The notes under the pieces: generated by a model
The model's database searches: none
Told to the model about the DNA's origin: nothing
The model's input: the letters and a program-made list of their open reading frames with translations, nothing else
Shown: piece by piece, positions 35,601-64,000 of the stretch
How the letters are laid out: each line of letters starts with the position of its first letter
How positions within the stretch are numbered: position 1 is the first letter of the stretch
Program-made: the position numbers and the translations under genes
From: Siniperca chuatsi
Lineage: Eukaryota; Chordata; Actinopteri; Centrarchiformes; Sinipercidae
DNA: 64,000 bases
Reading direction: 5' to 3'
NCBI RefSeq assembly: GCF_020085105.1
Contig: NC_058044.1
Location: 29,777,206-29,841,205 of the forward strand

Positions 35601-38600
35601 CAAGAAAGCTGCAAAAGCTTACCAGACCTCTGTAGCCCACTCTTCATCTCTGCCTTTCTAGTCTTTTCCAACTACTCAAAGCGCTTCAACTACATATCAC
35701 ATTCACATACTGATGGCAGGTGTCAACTGCTCATCAGTTCAAAGAAAGTAACTCATTCACACACACTCACACACCGAAGGCACAGCCCTCGGGAGCAATT
35801 TGGGGTTCAGTGTCTTGCCCAAGGACACTTCGACATGTGGGCTGGGATTGAACCGCCGGCCCTCCGATTGGTGAACAATCCGCTCTACCACTAAGCCACA
35901 GTCACCTCCAGTAGTAGTAGTTATTTAATCTTTGAAAAGAGTCTTTAAAATTGCTATTCGAAGCTGGTATGGCCTTTCCTATATGAAAATTACATTTTAT
36001 TTAAGAATGTGTGTTGTCGTACCAGGTGGCTCATTCAGGCCTGGCCCCCCAGGCCCACCTGGACCACCTGGAAGAGATGGAACTGGGTCTGGATCAACTG
36101 ATGTGGGCCAGTACATTGCTGAATACCTTCAGAGTAAGCTATGTACCAGTATTTATCTACTTTGGTTAATGTAATACTACGATCGAATGAAACAAAGAGC
36201 TATGTCAAGTAATCTGTTGGAGACAAAACTGTCTTGACATGCAGGTGGTGGCATCAGGCAGCACCTGGCTGGACCTCCTGGGCCTCCTGGTCCTCCAGGG
36301 GCCCCAGGGGCCGCAGGGGACGGGCTGGTGGAGGATGTGGCCAGCCGAGTTATCGCCTACATCCAGAGTATGACCAATTACATAATAATGTTCTATTTAT
36401 CATTACTCAGGATTTCTATATGTGAAAATGTACTGTTTTTCTAACAGTGGTGAAAACCCCCTTATAACTTTCCAACTTCAGGTCCAGGTAGAGGATATGA
36501 TGGGACTTCTGGCCCTCCTGGTCCTCCAGGTCCACCTGGCTCCATCTCTATCAATGACATCATCAACCTATTACAACGTAAGTCTCATTTGAGGTTGATT
36601 AAAATCCACAAATTTCTGACAGATGGCATACATCGCAGTGGCAGAAACTCAATATTTGAATGGCACACATACAAATGTACATACAGTACATATGAGTGAA
36701 TCATTTCTTCATCATTTTGTGCAATGGATCACATTGATGCCAGCGGTGTTTGTATATGAATTGTAAAAATTTGAATCTGTCATGCTTCTGATGAAGGCTA
36801 TCACATTCAAATTCAGATACATTTGTTGTGCATGTTTTATGTCTGTTTAATGATCTGTGTTGGGGACATGTCAACTTGAAAAATCTTTGTAAAGTTGACT
36901 AGTGCCTAAAAGAACCATTACCATGTGGAATTTACTGGTAGCCATTGGTTATGCAACAGGCAAATAACTAGCTTTGTCTGTACTTTTATGTTTGACAAAA
37001 CTGATTTACTTGATTTCTTTCAAAAGTTTGCTGGTTTGATACCCTGCTCTTACAAGTATAGCATGTGAGACTCTTTTCCAAAGTGTGTCAATTATTTGTG
37101 TCCAGGAGAGGACGTAAGGAGGTACGTTGCTGGTCCTCCCGGTCCACCAGGACCTCCTGGGTCTCCAGGCTTCGGCAGTTACAGATTCAACACCCAGGAG
37201 CTGGCTGAACGTGTCCTCAGCCTCATAAATGGTGAGTGATAGATATGGACCTACAGGTTACCTATTAAAAAGGTGTTCTGTTGATGATTGTGATTGACTG
37301 TGGATGCTGTCTGTCACCAGAGAGGGGGGTGGTAGGTGTCCCTGGACCCCCGGGACCTCCTGGGCCTCCTGGTCTTCCTGGAAACTTGTTGTCAAGTAAG
37401 AAATACAATAACAAAGTGTTACAATAAAATCAGGTTTTTGAGCTCACAGTGTTTATGTTCATGTAGACAGTGTCTATTCTAAAGTAATTAGATCAAGTAG
37501 CATTCTTAAGCTAACAGATGTTCATTTTCATTGTCCAATTAGCTGGGTATCAATCACTTGTGGGCTCTCAGGGGCCTCCTGGTCCCCCAGGTATCCCTGG
37601 TCCACAAGGTCCACCTGGACCAGCAGGTCTACCTGGCCCAACAGGATTTGGGAACTACATCGGTTCAGACATTCGTGACTACCTGCAAAGTGAGTTTGAC
37701 TGAAAGCATTAGCTTCATCAGTTCATGAGGAATTCATCTGAGAAAGTATACTTAACATTTTGTCTGCCTCCACTGCCTATGTTCCATTGTCTTCCCAAAG
37801 GTGTTTCCTTCAGAGGCCCACCAGGCCCCCCTGGTCCCCCTGGACCCGAGGGCCCCCCTGGTCAAATCCATGGACTGGTTTCCTATGCTGAGCATACCAA
37901 CAGAGAGATGCTCAAAGCAGAACGACAAGAATACAGCAAGAGTGAGACTAGACTTGTTCAAGGGCATCAGTAGGGTTTGACAATGATTGCATGATAGGTT
38001 TTGGTGCATGAGGCTTACCGTTAAAAGCCATTCAGAAATATTACTTTAAGGGTTTAAGGCACAATCCTAATACAGACTTTCACAAAAATGTCATTTCAAT
38101 AATCCATCTGCATTATAGTCAAATATGATCCTATGTCAACTAAGTTGTTGCTTCTTCTGAAGTCACGTTATGTTGTTTTGTCTCCAGGTGACAGTTCGAC
38201 AGGATCTATGTTTGGACTTCCTGGTCCGCCAGGCCCTCCTGGACCCCCAGGACACAAGGGAGAGCCAGGTGTGCTCGGCACCAGAAACTGGAACCTGGAT
38301 ACTGGAGACTACTCCAGTATGGCTGTCAAAGTAATTGATTACATCAAATGTAGGTGATCTAGAGAAAGTTTTTTTTATAAATGACAAGTTTTCTCTCTCT
38401 GAACCTTGCTGTCATGATTATATGGCCTACTACTTACCCGACTGTCCTCCACATGCAGCCCACGGTCTGCTCAGTGACATTGTGAGAGACTCTGAACGTG
38501 TTGTTCAAGGACCTCCAGGACCTCCTGGACTTCCTGGAATGCCTGGACACAGCCAATGGGTTAGCTCCCGTGAAAATTTCGTGGATGTGGTGGAATACAT

Positions 38601-41487
38601 CAAATGTAAGTCGATATGAACTTTATGTGCTTTTATAATTAAAGGGCTGTGATTAAGTTAAAGAGCCCAATGATGACAGGCTGTATCTCCATGCTAACCA
38701 TGATTGGGTCATTTCCACCCCAGTATCTGTTACGACCATCTGTTACAGATCTGGTGGAATACATAAGATGTAAGAAATAAATATTTATCACAAAGAAAAA
38801 TCACAGCCATTAATGCTTAATTACTTTAATTCCCTTACTGCTATTGATTTAGGCAAAGTGTAGCCTACAGGTCATGTTGACTTCTTAGCCTCTTATACTT
38901 ATTCTAATGCAGCAGGTCTTTGCTCATGATACAGTATAACTTTCTTCCAGTCTGAAAATGTAATTTTTTTTTCTCGGGGTTGAATGCAACCAGTGGCAAA
39001 AAAGTGTTCACTTGCATCACAGAGTTTTCTCTCATTTGCAGCCCACGGCGTGCTGCACGACATTGTGAGGGAATACAACAGTCGTGTCTTCCAAGGACCT
39101 CAAGGACCACCTGGCCCCCCAGGTCCCCCCGGATACAGCCGATGGTTTGGTTCCCATGGAAACGCCACCGATCTGCTGGAATACATCAAATGTGAGCAAT
39201 TGCAGCCTACTATGCTGTTACAAATCACAAATCAAAACCTACAATAAAACACAACTGGTAGAGGTACTGGTTGACACTATTCCTCACCTTGTTTCTTATT
39301 TTCCAGCTCACGGTCTGCTACGTGACATTGAACACACCATCAAAGGATTGCCGGGACCACCTGGCCCTCCAGGTCCCCCCGGATACAGCCGATTGTTTGG
39401 TTCCTACACAAACGTCACTGATTTAGTGGAATACATCAAAAGTAAATATGCTTAGCATTTACCTTGTAAAAGTTACAGTTGAAAAGAAAAAGGATAAAGT
39501 AGCTAAAAGATGTGAGAATTAGGATTTCTAACAACAACTGAATTTGTCCTCCACAGCACATGGAGCCATTGTAGGACCACCTGGGAGACCAGGACAGAAA
39601 GGGGACATGGGATTCCCAGGGCCAAAAGGAGAGAGAGGTAAAATCATTAAAGAAAAAAGTGGAGTTTGGAATGATAAATCTAGTGGATTGTACCGTTAAT
39701 AATTCTTTTCATAGTGGTTACAATACTCCAGATTTAATGGTGAAATTAAACATGTTACCATGTTTCTTCATGTCATAAAGGAAACTTTTTGTCTACACAA
39801 TATTTTGGTGTACTATTTCTTTTTCCAGTTAAATCAGACTAACAGATGAAAAAATGGGAGGTTCCATGTTAAGAATCCACTCTTTTGAATATTTTTTCCT
39901 ACCATTAGTCTCTTGTGGCAGTTTATAATGACTTTGGCTATTGGTTATTAATGGCCTGCCCAAATTTTAAAGTAATCTACTCTGTCTGTGTGGACACAGG
40001 TGAACGAGGCCTTCCTGGTCCAGAAGGACACAAGGAACAAAAAGGTGACAGAGGTCAGTTGTCAGCATGATTTGATGGATGATGATTTGACACAGGCCTG
40101 GATTTTTCAATTCCTAAAACCAGGCTTAAAATGTATCAAAATGTAACAAATTTAAATAAAAAAATTGCAGGCAATGGTAAACGGACTGTACTTGTACAGC
40201 GCCTTTCTAGTCTTCCAACCACTCAAAGCGCTTCACACACTACATCTCACATTCACCCCATACACTGATGGCAGAACTGCTCATCAGTACAAAGAAACTA
40301 ATTAATCCCTCACAAACACCGAAGGCACAGGAGCAATTTGGGGTTCGCTGTCTTGCCCAAGGACACTTTGACATGTGGGCTGGGGGAAGCCAGGATTGAA
40401 CTACTGACTTCCTGATTGGTGGACGACCCGCTCTACCACTAAGCCAATAAGCCACAGGCTTATTTATAATTAGATCATCACAGTTGGATCATGACCAAGA
40501 CTTTTCAAAGTGAACCCCATGATCTCATTTTGAGAAACAGGCACTAAGAGATAAGTGTAAATAATTATGGTTTTAGATCAAAACATAAATGTTATGGAGA
40601 AATCATCAAGATCTTTTGGTGTAATTATGACAATTTCATTTTGAGAATAAAAAGCTAAATATCTATACATAACTAGGTTATACAATAAAACAAAATCTGT
40701 ACAGTGAAAATGGATCACTTTAGTTTGGAATAATGTGAGCAAAAGAGAGGTATAACAATCTGACCCAGGAAATTAAAGTGTCAAAGAAACCAAACCAACG
40801 GAGAACATAAAACAGGTAGCCCCATTCCCCACGATCGAAGGCTTTCTCAGCAACCAAAGACAGAACTACCTCTGGACCCTGTGACAAAGAGGGAGTGTAA
40901 AGGATATTAAATACATGCCTGACATTAAAAATTAAGAATGTGCATTTTTAATAAAGTCTGTTTGTTGAGGAAATAATAGTGGGCAAAATATACTCAAGGC
41001 AGAGAGCTAGCACTTCAACCAGTGTCTTAATGTTGACGTTAAGGAGACTTATGGACGCTACAGGAGGAGCATTTAAGAGGATCCTTGCCTTTTTTCAAAA
41101 GTAAGGGTACTGACGCCTGACGGAGGGAAAATTTCTTATAAAATTCTGTAGGACACTTGCCACTTTGCATACGCATAAGGTAAAAGGGTTATTCTCTACA
41201 GTGGGAATTTCTAGACTTTCAAAAAATGCATCCATTAAACCAAGATCAGTTGGATGTTCAGATGTACATAGATGAGAAGAAAAGTCACGGACGTGTTTGT
41301 TAATATCCAAAGGGTCTGTTGGCGAGCCTGTCTCTGAGTTAATTTGGTCAATGACACGAGTGACAAATAAATGTCTCAGACTAAGTGTAAGAGCTCTGCC
41401 TGGCTTCTCTATTAAGCAACCGCTATGTGTTGTTTTTCAGAATTCACATTGATGACCAAACGGAGGAGGAGGGACACCGGTGTTTAA
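20129..41487 (+). CDS. col17a1: collagen alpha-1(XVII) chain (col17a1, BP180), 53 coding exons
   Basis: A type II transmembrane collagen of hemidesmosomes. Its cytoplasmic head binds plectin, BP230 and integrin beta-4, and its trimeric ectodomain spans the basement membrane. The spliced frame is 4815 nt (1604 residues; human is about 1497). Order: Gly/Ser-rich cytoplasmic domain (1-495), membrane span (about 496-517), NC16A-like linker (518-618), then interrupted Gly-X-Y stretches to a basic tail KRRRRD (1596-1601). Recognisable orthologous blocks: [71 protein letters not shown]. All exons begin and end in phase 1. The start ATG at 20129 is the first in-frame ATG after the acceptor; its context is only fair (G at +4). 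Irregularities: a GC donor after 28603, an AT donor after 34143, and a missing Gly at codon 40035-40037. Exon coordinates are given in the sub-entries. The fish paralogue (a or b) was not assigned. Confidence 0.97.
20385..20575. repeat. teleost repeat (GGTTGGTTCATCCAAATTAC type)
   Basis: It begins AAAGGGTTGGTTCATCC and ends CAGTGGACCCTTTAAAG, with near-inverted ends (AAAGGGT / ACCCTTT). A shorter inverted relative ends TTTGGGTGAACTGACCCTTTAAAG at about 24555-24581. Lies in the intron after the first col17a1 coding exon. Confidence 0.5.
20805..21240. repeat. dispersed teleost repeat, fuller copy
   Basis: It opens TAAAGCTGCACTAATCAGTA, whose reverse complement closes the inverted copy near 47765, and continues through CTACTTGCCCAGCACAGAAC to AGGAGAGTGAACG. 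Fragments of the same unit lie at 14640-14830 and 22885-22982. The ORFs within it are not conserved between copies. Confidence 0.55.
22885..22982. repeat. dispersed repeat fragment in a col17a1 intron
   Basis: ACTGTATGCTACTTGCCCAG, then ACAAAGGATAGACAAAG and AAATGGAGCCCAAAACAGA, parallel the unit at 21066-21180. It nearly fills the 141-bp intron between the exons at 22811 and 23006. Confidence 0.55.
26599..26659. repeat. (AT)n microsatellite next to a col17a1 donor
   Basis: About 30 AT units begin eight bases after the end of the exon at 26547-26591. Length variation is likely. It could form a hairpin close to the splice donor. Confidence 0.95.
27041..27645. mobile_element. MITE with inverted repeats of about 140 bp
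   Basis: The left arm (27041-27205) runs AATAGTTTGACATTGTAGGAAATACGCTTATTCGC...TGTATGCTAAA...TTAGCTTAGC...ACTGAAAACAGG. The reverse complement of 27510-27645 runs through the same words (AATAGTTGGACATTTTGGGAAATACGC, CTGTATGCTAAA, TTAGCTTAGC, ACTGGAAACAGG). A central spacer of about 300 bp has no transposase. I recall this family as common in perch-like fish. It lies in the intron before the col17a1 membrane-span exon. No target duplication could be assigned. Confidence 0.7.
27913..28438 (+). other. col17a1: col17a1 membrane-span exon and NC16A-like exon
   Basis: Exon 27913-28035 encodes residues 477-517: a Cys-rich juxtamembrane stretch ([10 protein letters not shown]) then about 21 Leu-rich hydrophobic residues ending GLIALG, without an N-terminal signal peptide, as expected for type II topology. 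Exon 28136-28438 (303 nt) encodes the linker that corresponds to human NC16A, the shedding and pemphigoid-autoantigen region. It opens with a short coiled-coil-like segment [15 protein letters not shown]. The rest is Ser/Gly-rich and diverged from human. Confidence 0.92.
30545..30815. repeat. dispersed repeat, inverted relative of 17930-18160
   Basis: GGTTTTGCTGCTATGG, TTGGTCTGGTATGACCAGTA and GGCTAATGTTAGCTAAC match the reverse complement of the copy near 18.1 kb. It lies in the 1.04-kb col17a1 intron between 30196 and 31236. Confidence 0.65.
32600..32935. repeat. inverted relative of the repeat at 1281-1850
   Basis: Contains ATGTTAGCGTGCTAAT and CTATCCAAAAATGTTGAGATGTTTCAGTC, which parallel, in reverse, the repeat in the dtd1 flank. 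It makes up much of the 1.04-kb col17a1 intron between 32241 and 33279. Confidence 0.5.
35645..35915 (-). mobile_element. tRNA-derived SINE, copy 1
   Basis: On the minus strand the right end reads GTGGCTTAGTGGTAGAGCGG (tRNA A box) followed by GGCGGTTCAATCCCAGCCC (B box), so the head is tRNA-derived. The body continues through TTGGGCAAGACACTG and ends with AAGCGCTTTGAGTAG...GACTAGAAAGGC. About 270 bp, opposite to col17a1 transcription. A close relative lies at 40185-40455. Confidence 0.8.
40185..40455 (-). mobile_element. tRNA-derived SINE, copy 2
   Basis: Same layout as the copy at 35645-35915: minus-strand A box GGCTTATTGGCTTAGTGGTAGAGCGG-like head, a decayed B box, TTGGGCAAGACAGCG, then AGCGCTTTGAGTGG and GAAAGGCGCTGTAC. 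The tail GCGCTGTACAAGTACAG is better preserved here. It lies in the last col17a1 intron. Confidence 0.8.
40760..41340 (-). pseudogene. L1-like LINE ORF2 remnant
   Basis: The minus strand encodes, with stops and frame changes, pieces of an L1-type ORF2: first [23 protein letters not shown] (around 41210-41270) from the linker before the reverse transcriptase, later [22 protein letters not shown] sequence (around 40790-40850) from the polymerase core. Order and strand agree. The copy is dead and antisense within the last col17a1 intron. Confidence 0.7.
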
Positions 41488-41553
41488 CAGCCAAGTTACT
41501 CAATATGTGGCCCTTAAGTGAAATGCTGTTTTATGTGGAGTTTGCCTTGTGTG

Positions 41554-41559
41554 AATAAA
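41554..41559 (+). terminator. col17a1: col17a1 poly(A) signal
   Basis: AATAAA 67 bases after the TAA stop, giving a very short 3' UTR. The GT-rich bases after about 41580 (TGTTTGTACACC) suit a downstream element. A longer UTR cannot be excluded. Confidence 0.6.
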
Positions 41560-41954
41560 TGTGGTAAATGTACTGAAACACACAATGGATGTTTGTACAC
41601 CAATTTATGTTTTTATAAATGATTTGATTGTATTTTTATATTTCTGAATCTCTACTGTGCTGAGTTGTCTGTGTGAAATCAGGGATCATGTATAGCTTTA
41701 ATTTAGCTTCATTGATACACTGTATTAAGGGGTGTCATATCTTTTCTATTGTGGGGTTTAATGAGGAGGTGACTTTCTCTTACTTTTTCATGCTCGTGGG
41801 CATTTCCCAATCAGATCATGTTTCGTAATTCAAATTTTAAAAATAGAAGTAAGCTTTTTTTCCATAGCTTTTCATCACTGCCAGATAATTACAAGTGTAT
41901 TACTAACTGGAATCACATCAAAGACAAAACACAACTGTAGTACAGAGGAAAATG

Positions 41955-41960
41955 TTTATT
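41955..41960 (-). terminator. slk: slk poly(A) signal
   Basis: TTTATT on the plus strand is AATAAA on the minus strand. It would end a slk 3' UTR of about 2.05 kb. With the col17a1 signal at 41554 it leaves only about 400 bp between two convergent genes. Other minus-strand AATAAA words exist in this UTR, so shorter forms are possible. Confidence 0.5.
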
Positions 41961-43997
41961 TACAGCAAAAATTTAAATCTACATTACACAGGGCAGCCAT
42001 TCTAAAAACTAAACATTTTTTAAAAATGCATAATGATTTGATATGGATATCATTTTCAGTCAACATTCAGAATTTTTTTTGTAGAATCTCACTGACCAAC
42101 AGAACAATACCTGCCAGGATTGATGTTGTAATTATATGTTTGTATGCTGCAAACCTCCAAAGAGTGAATACCTTACAGTACAGGTGCTGCAGTGTGGGTG
42201 ATACGTTTTCATATAAATAGCTACTGAGAAAGTTTTGTAAAAAGGTGCACAGCACTCCTTCATTGCTTTTTTTTTTGTATATAACAGTTCAGTTATTAAA
42301 TACCTTTGACTAACCGTATCTCACAATAGCCAATCATAAAGAAAATGAGATGATAAAATGAACCAATCAGAAATCAAGATGGCCTAAACCAGTCAGGTCC
42401 ATTTTTTGAACACGTTTGTTTTTACAACCGCATCAATACATCAGCCTAAATAAAAAAAGCTGCTAAGAACTCGTGTTCTGTTTTTGTTTCTTTGAATACA
42501 GATGCAATAATTCTGAATTTGTAAATATGCTTCATACAGTCAGAACAGAACATTGAGTTGGTAAGCTGGCTTAAAACCTAAAGTTCGACCAAAATCTTTA
42601 AAGGCGGTCACATCAGGTACAGTATGTATATATATACACACACAGCTTTTCTGAAGAATTAAGGCTATTAGCTAACATGACGATGAAAACAGTATTATCA
42701 TTTTAATACACAGAAGAAAGAAAAGCCATGCAGGCCTACCCATCATACACCTGGTAGCAAAATACCTTATGTTAGGAAACCCAAAGCAAATAAAAAGGAC
42801 GCATCATCATCTGTAACTGCAGATTAGGTTATGTTTGTTTAAACTAGAGAACTGAGCGCCATTTGTAGTTTGAATCTGCTTAGTGAGTTTCATGACACTC
42901 AGTCCTTGGAAACTCTTAAAAATGTTAATTTCCAGAATTTATGGACAGCAATGAAAAATTGCATTCTTCATTTCATCCCTGAATAACACTCCTACAGGTA
43001 CATAACATTTGCTTGACAATAATAAAGTGGTGTTATGTAAAACAGAAAAACCAGACCAACAGGTACACAAATGCTTGTTGCAGTCTTTGTTTCTGCCACC
43101 ACAGTGATTTCCTTAGTGTCCAATTAACAGTGATCCTTCGTCTCTATATGTAAACACCATCTCCACACCTCCTCTAATGTATGCAGCAAAGAAACTAATT
43201 GTGCTTACTAATTTAGCTTGTTGCTAAATAGTACTCTCAAGTCGTGCTCGAGACAAGAAGGCATTCTGAAGAAAAACCCTGAAAGAAGGAATCGTTTCGG
43301 CTGGAAAAAGTTCTTAAAGCTTGCTTTGAAATCATGCATTAGACTGGTTATTTTAACCTCTTATGTATCACAACCTAAAAATCTAACACAGAGATATGTA
43401 ATTAAAAAAAAAAAAATACCGTATTATCATTCCTTCAACAAGAGTGACATTAAAATGTGCTGTCTCCTTCATCAGAAATACATTCTATTTTATGATCAAT
43501 TATTATAAAATGATAAGACTGCAATTTAATATTTAACCAAATTGAATCATGCTTTCTTTTCTTTAGTGCAAATGTCTAAATGAGAGAAAAATTGAGCAGC
43601 AAATAATTATCAGAAATTGCTCGGATTTAAAAGCCAAAAACATCAAATTCTACAGGCACTGGATTCTTTATAAAAACAATTCAATCACAAAAATAAGGTC
43701 GGACAGAGAGCTACTTCACTTAGTGGTTTTGAGCTGGAAATAATAACTCTCCTTCGAAATTACTGTAATAGGGTGAAAATATGACAAAATGAGCTAAATA
43801 AGGGTCTTGCAGAGCAGAGCTGCAGACTGAGGAACAAAGTCCAGAAACAGAATTGCTTCTTACACCCTCCAACAGCTTTCAGAGGCTGAGGGCAAGGCAG
43901 CACAGGCTCTGTCTTTACTGTCGCTGTACGTGCACTCATGTCCACGTGCACTGTGTGTAGGTCGACTGTGTACTGCGCATATGTACGTAGGTTTCTC
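41961..43997 (-). other. slk: slk 3' UTR (inferred)
   Basis: About 2 kb after the slk stop with no gene, no clear repeat and a few short meaningless ORFs. Its AT-rich composition and the signal at 41955 fit a long 3' UTR. The extent is inferred. Confidence 0.45.
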
Positions 43998-63970
<19,973 letters not shown>

Positions 63971-64000
63971 ATGGATCCAGCGGAAGAGCCCCCATCGATG
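63971..64000 (+). CDS. stn1: CST complex subunit STN1 (stn1), first ten codons, cut by the window end
   Basis: The ATG at 63971 opens MDPAEEPPSM and runs off the window. In human STN1 the equivalent stretch is EEETPSLLWGLDPVF; the E-E-x-P-S spacing fits, and the neighbour and orientation are those expected beside SLK. STN1 (OBFC1) joins CTC1 and TEN1 in the single-stranded DNA-binding complex that recruits polymerase alpha to telomeres. Another ATG, at 63951, opens a different frame. With ten codons visible, the call rests mainly on synteny. Confidence 0.65.
   Translation, partial: MDPAEEPPSM

Larger units (their letters stand above)
36026..41487 (+). other. col17a1: col17a1 exons for the interrupted C-terminal ectodomain
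   Basis: Exons: 36026-36133, 36245-36367, 36482-36577, 37106-37231, 37321-37395, 37543-37689, 37801-37941, 38188-38349, 38459-38605, 39042-39191, 39307-39441, 39557-39637, 40000-40053, 41441-41487. Most pair a short Gly-Pro-Pro run with a non-collagenous stretch ending in an amphipathic segment such as DLVEYIK or DIINLLQ. The three at 38459, 39042 and 39307 are close copies of each other. The last exon encodes [15 protein letters not shown], matching the basic RRRRRS end of human, then TAA. Confidence 0.92.

Noticed and set aside
38705..38776. A complete fourth collagen module exon before 39042
   Set aside because: Only the last 21 coding bases resemble a module; there is no GPPGPP run upstream before the previous exon.

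Overview
The window is vertebrate, and almost certainly from a bony fish with a perch-like repeat content. Genes are intron-rich with GT-AG introns, the background is AT-rich, and the spacers hold interspersed repeats typical of teleosts: tRNA-derived SINEs, L2-like and L1-like LINE fragments, hAT-like and other inverted-repeat MITEs, and (CA)n/(AT)n microsatellites. All gene models were built by hand from splice sites, reading phase and protein families recalled from memory. No database search was run.

Layout. Positions 1-7507 (minus) hold dtd1, D-aminoacyl-tRNA deacylase 1; four coding exons were found and the C-terminal exon was not. Positions 9092-10229 (minus) hold smim26, a two-exon gene for a 99-residue membrane micropeptide. 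Positions 10.3-15.4 kb are gene-free and repeat-rich. A TATA-box candidate first exon at about 15.5 kb probably starts col17a1, whose coding exons run from 20129 to 41487 (plus). It is the transmembrane collagen XVII of hemidesmosomes: 53 coding exons, 1604 codons, every exon junction in phase 1. slk (Ste20-like kinase) lies on the minus strand from 62739 to 43998: 19 coding exons, 1042 residues, with a 3' UTR probably reaching about 41.94 kb. The last 30 bases are the first ten codons of stn1 (CST telomere complex), divergent from slk.

How the genes relate. col17a1 and slk converge tail to tail, with poly(A) signals about 400 bp apart. slk and stn1 are head to head over about 1.2 kb. As I recall it, this order matches human 10q24.33 (STN1-SLK-COL17A1). 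smim26 followed by dtd1 on one strand matches the human 20p11.23 pair, so two blocks that are separate in human meet here between 10 and 15 kb. The genes do not form one pathway: tRNA proofreading, a mitochondrial micropeptide, epithelial adhesion, a cytoskeletal kinase and telomere maintenance.

The most interesting sequence is in col17a1: a tandemly repeated ectodomain exon module with a 21-nt exon relic between copies, an intron with an AT donor, a GC-AG intron, and a glycine-to-glutamate break in the last collagen stretch. slk carries a 31-codon in-frame exon that matches a known alternative human exon in length and position but has diverged strongly. I found no new gene system; the novelty lies in exon evolution and splice-site irregularities.
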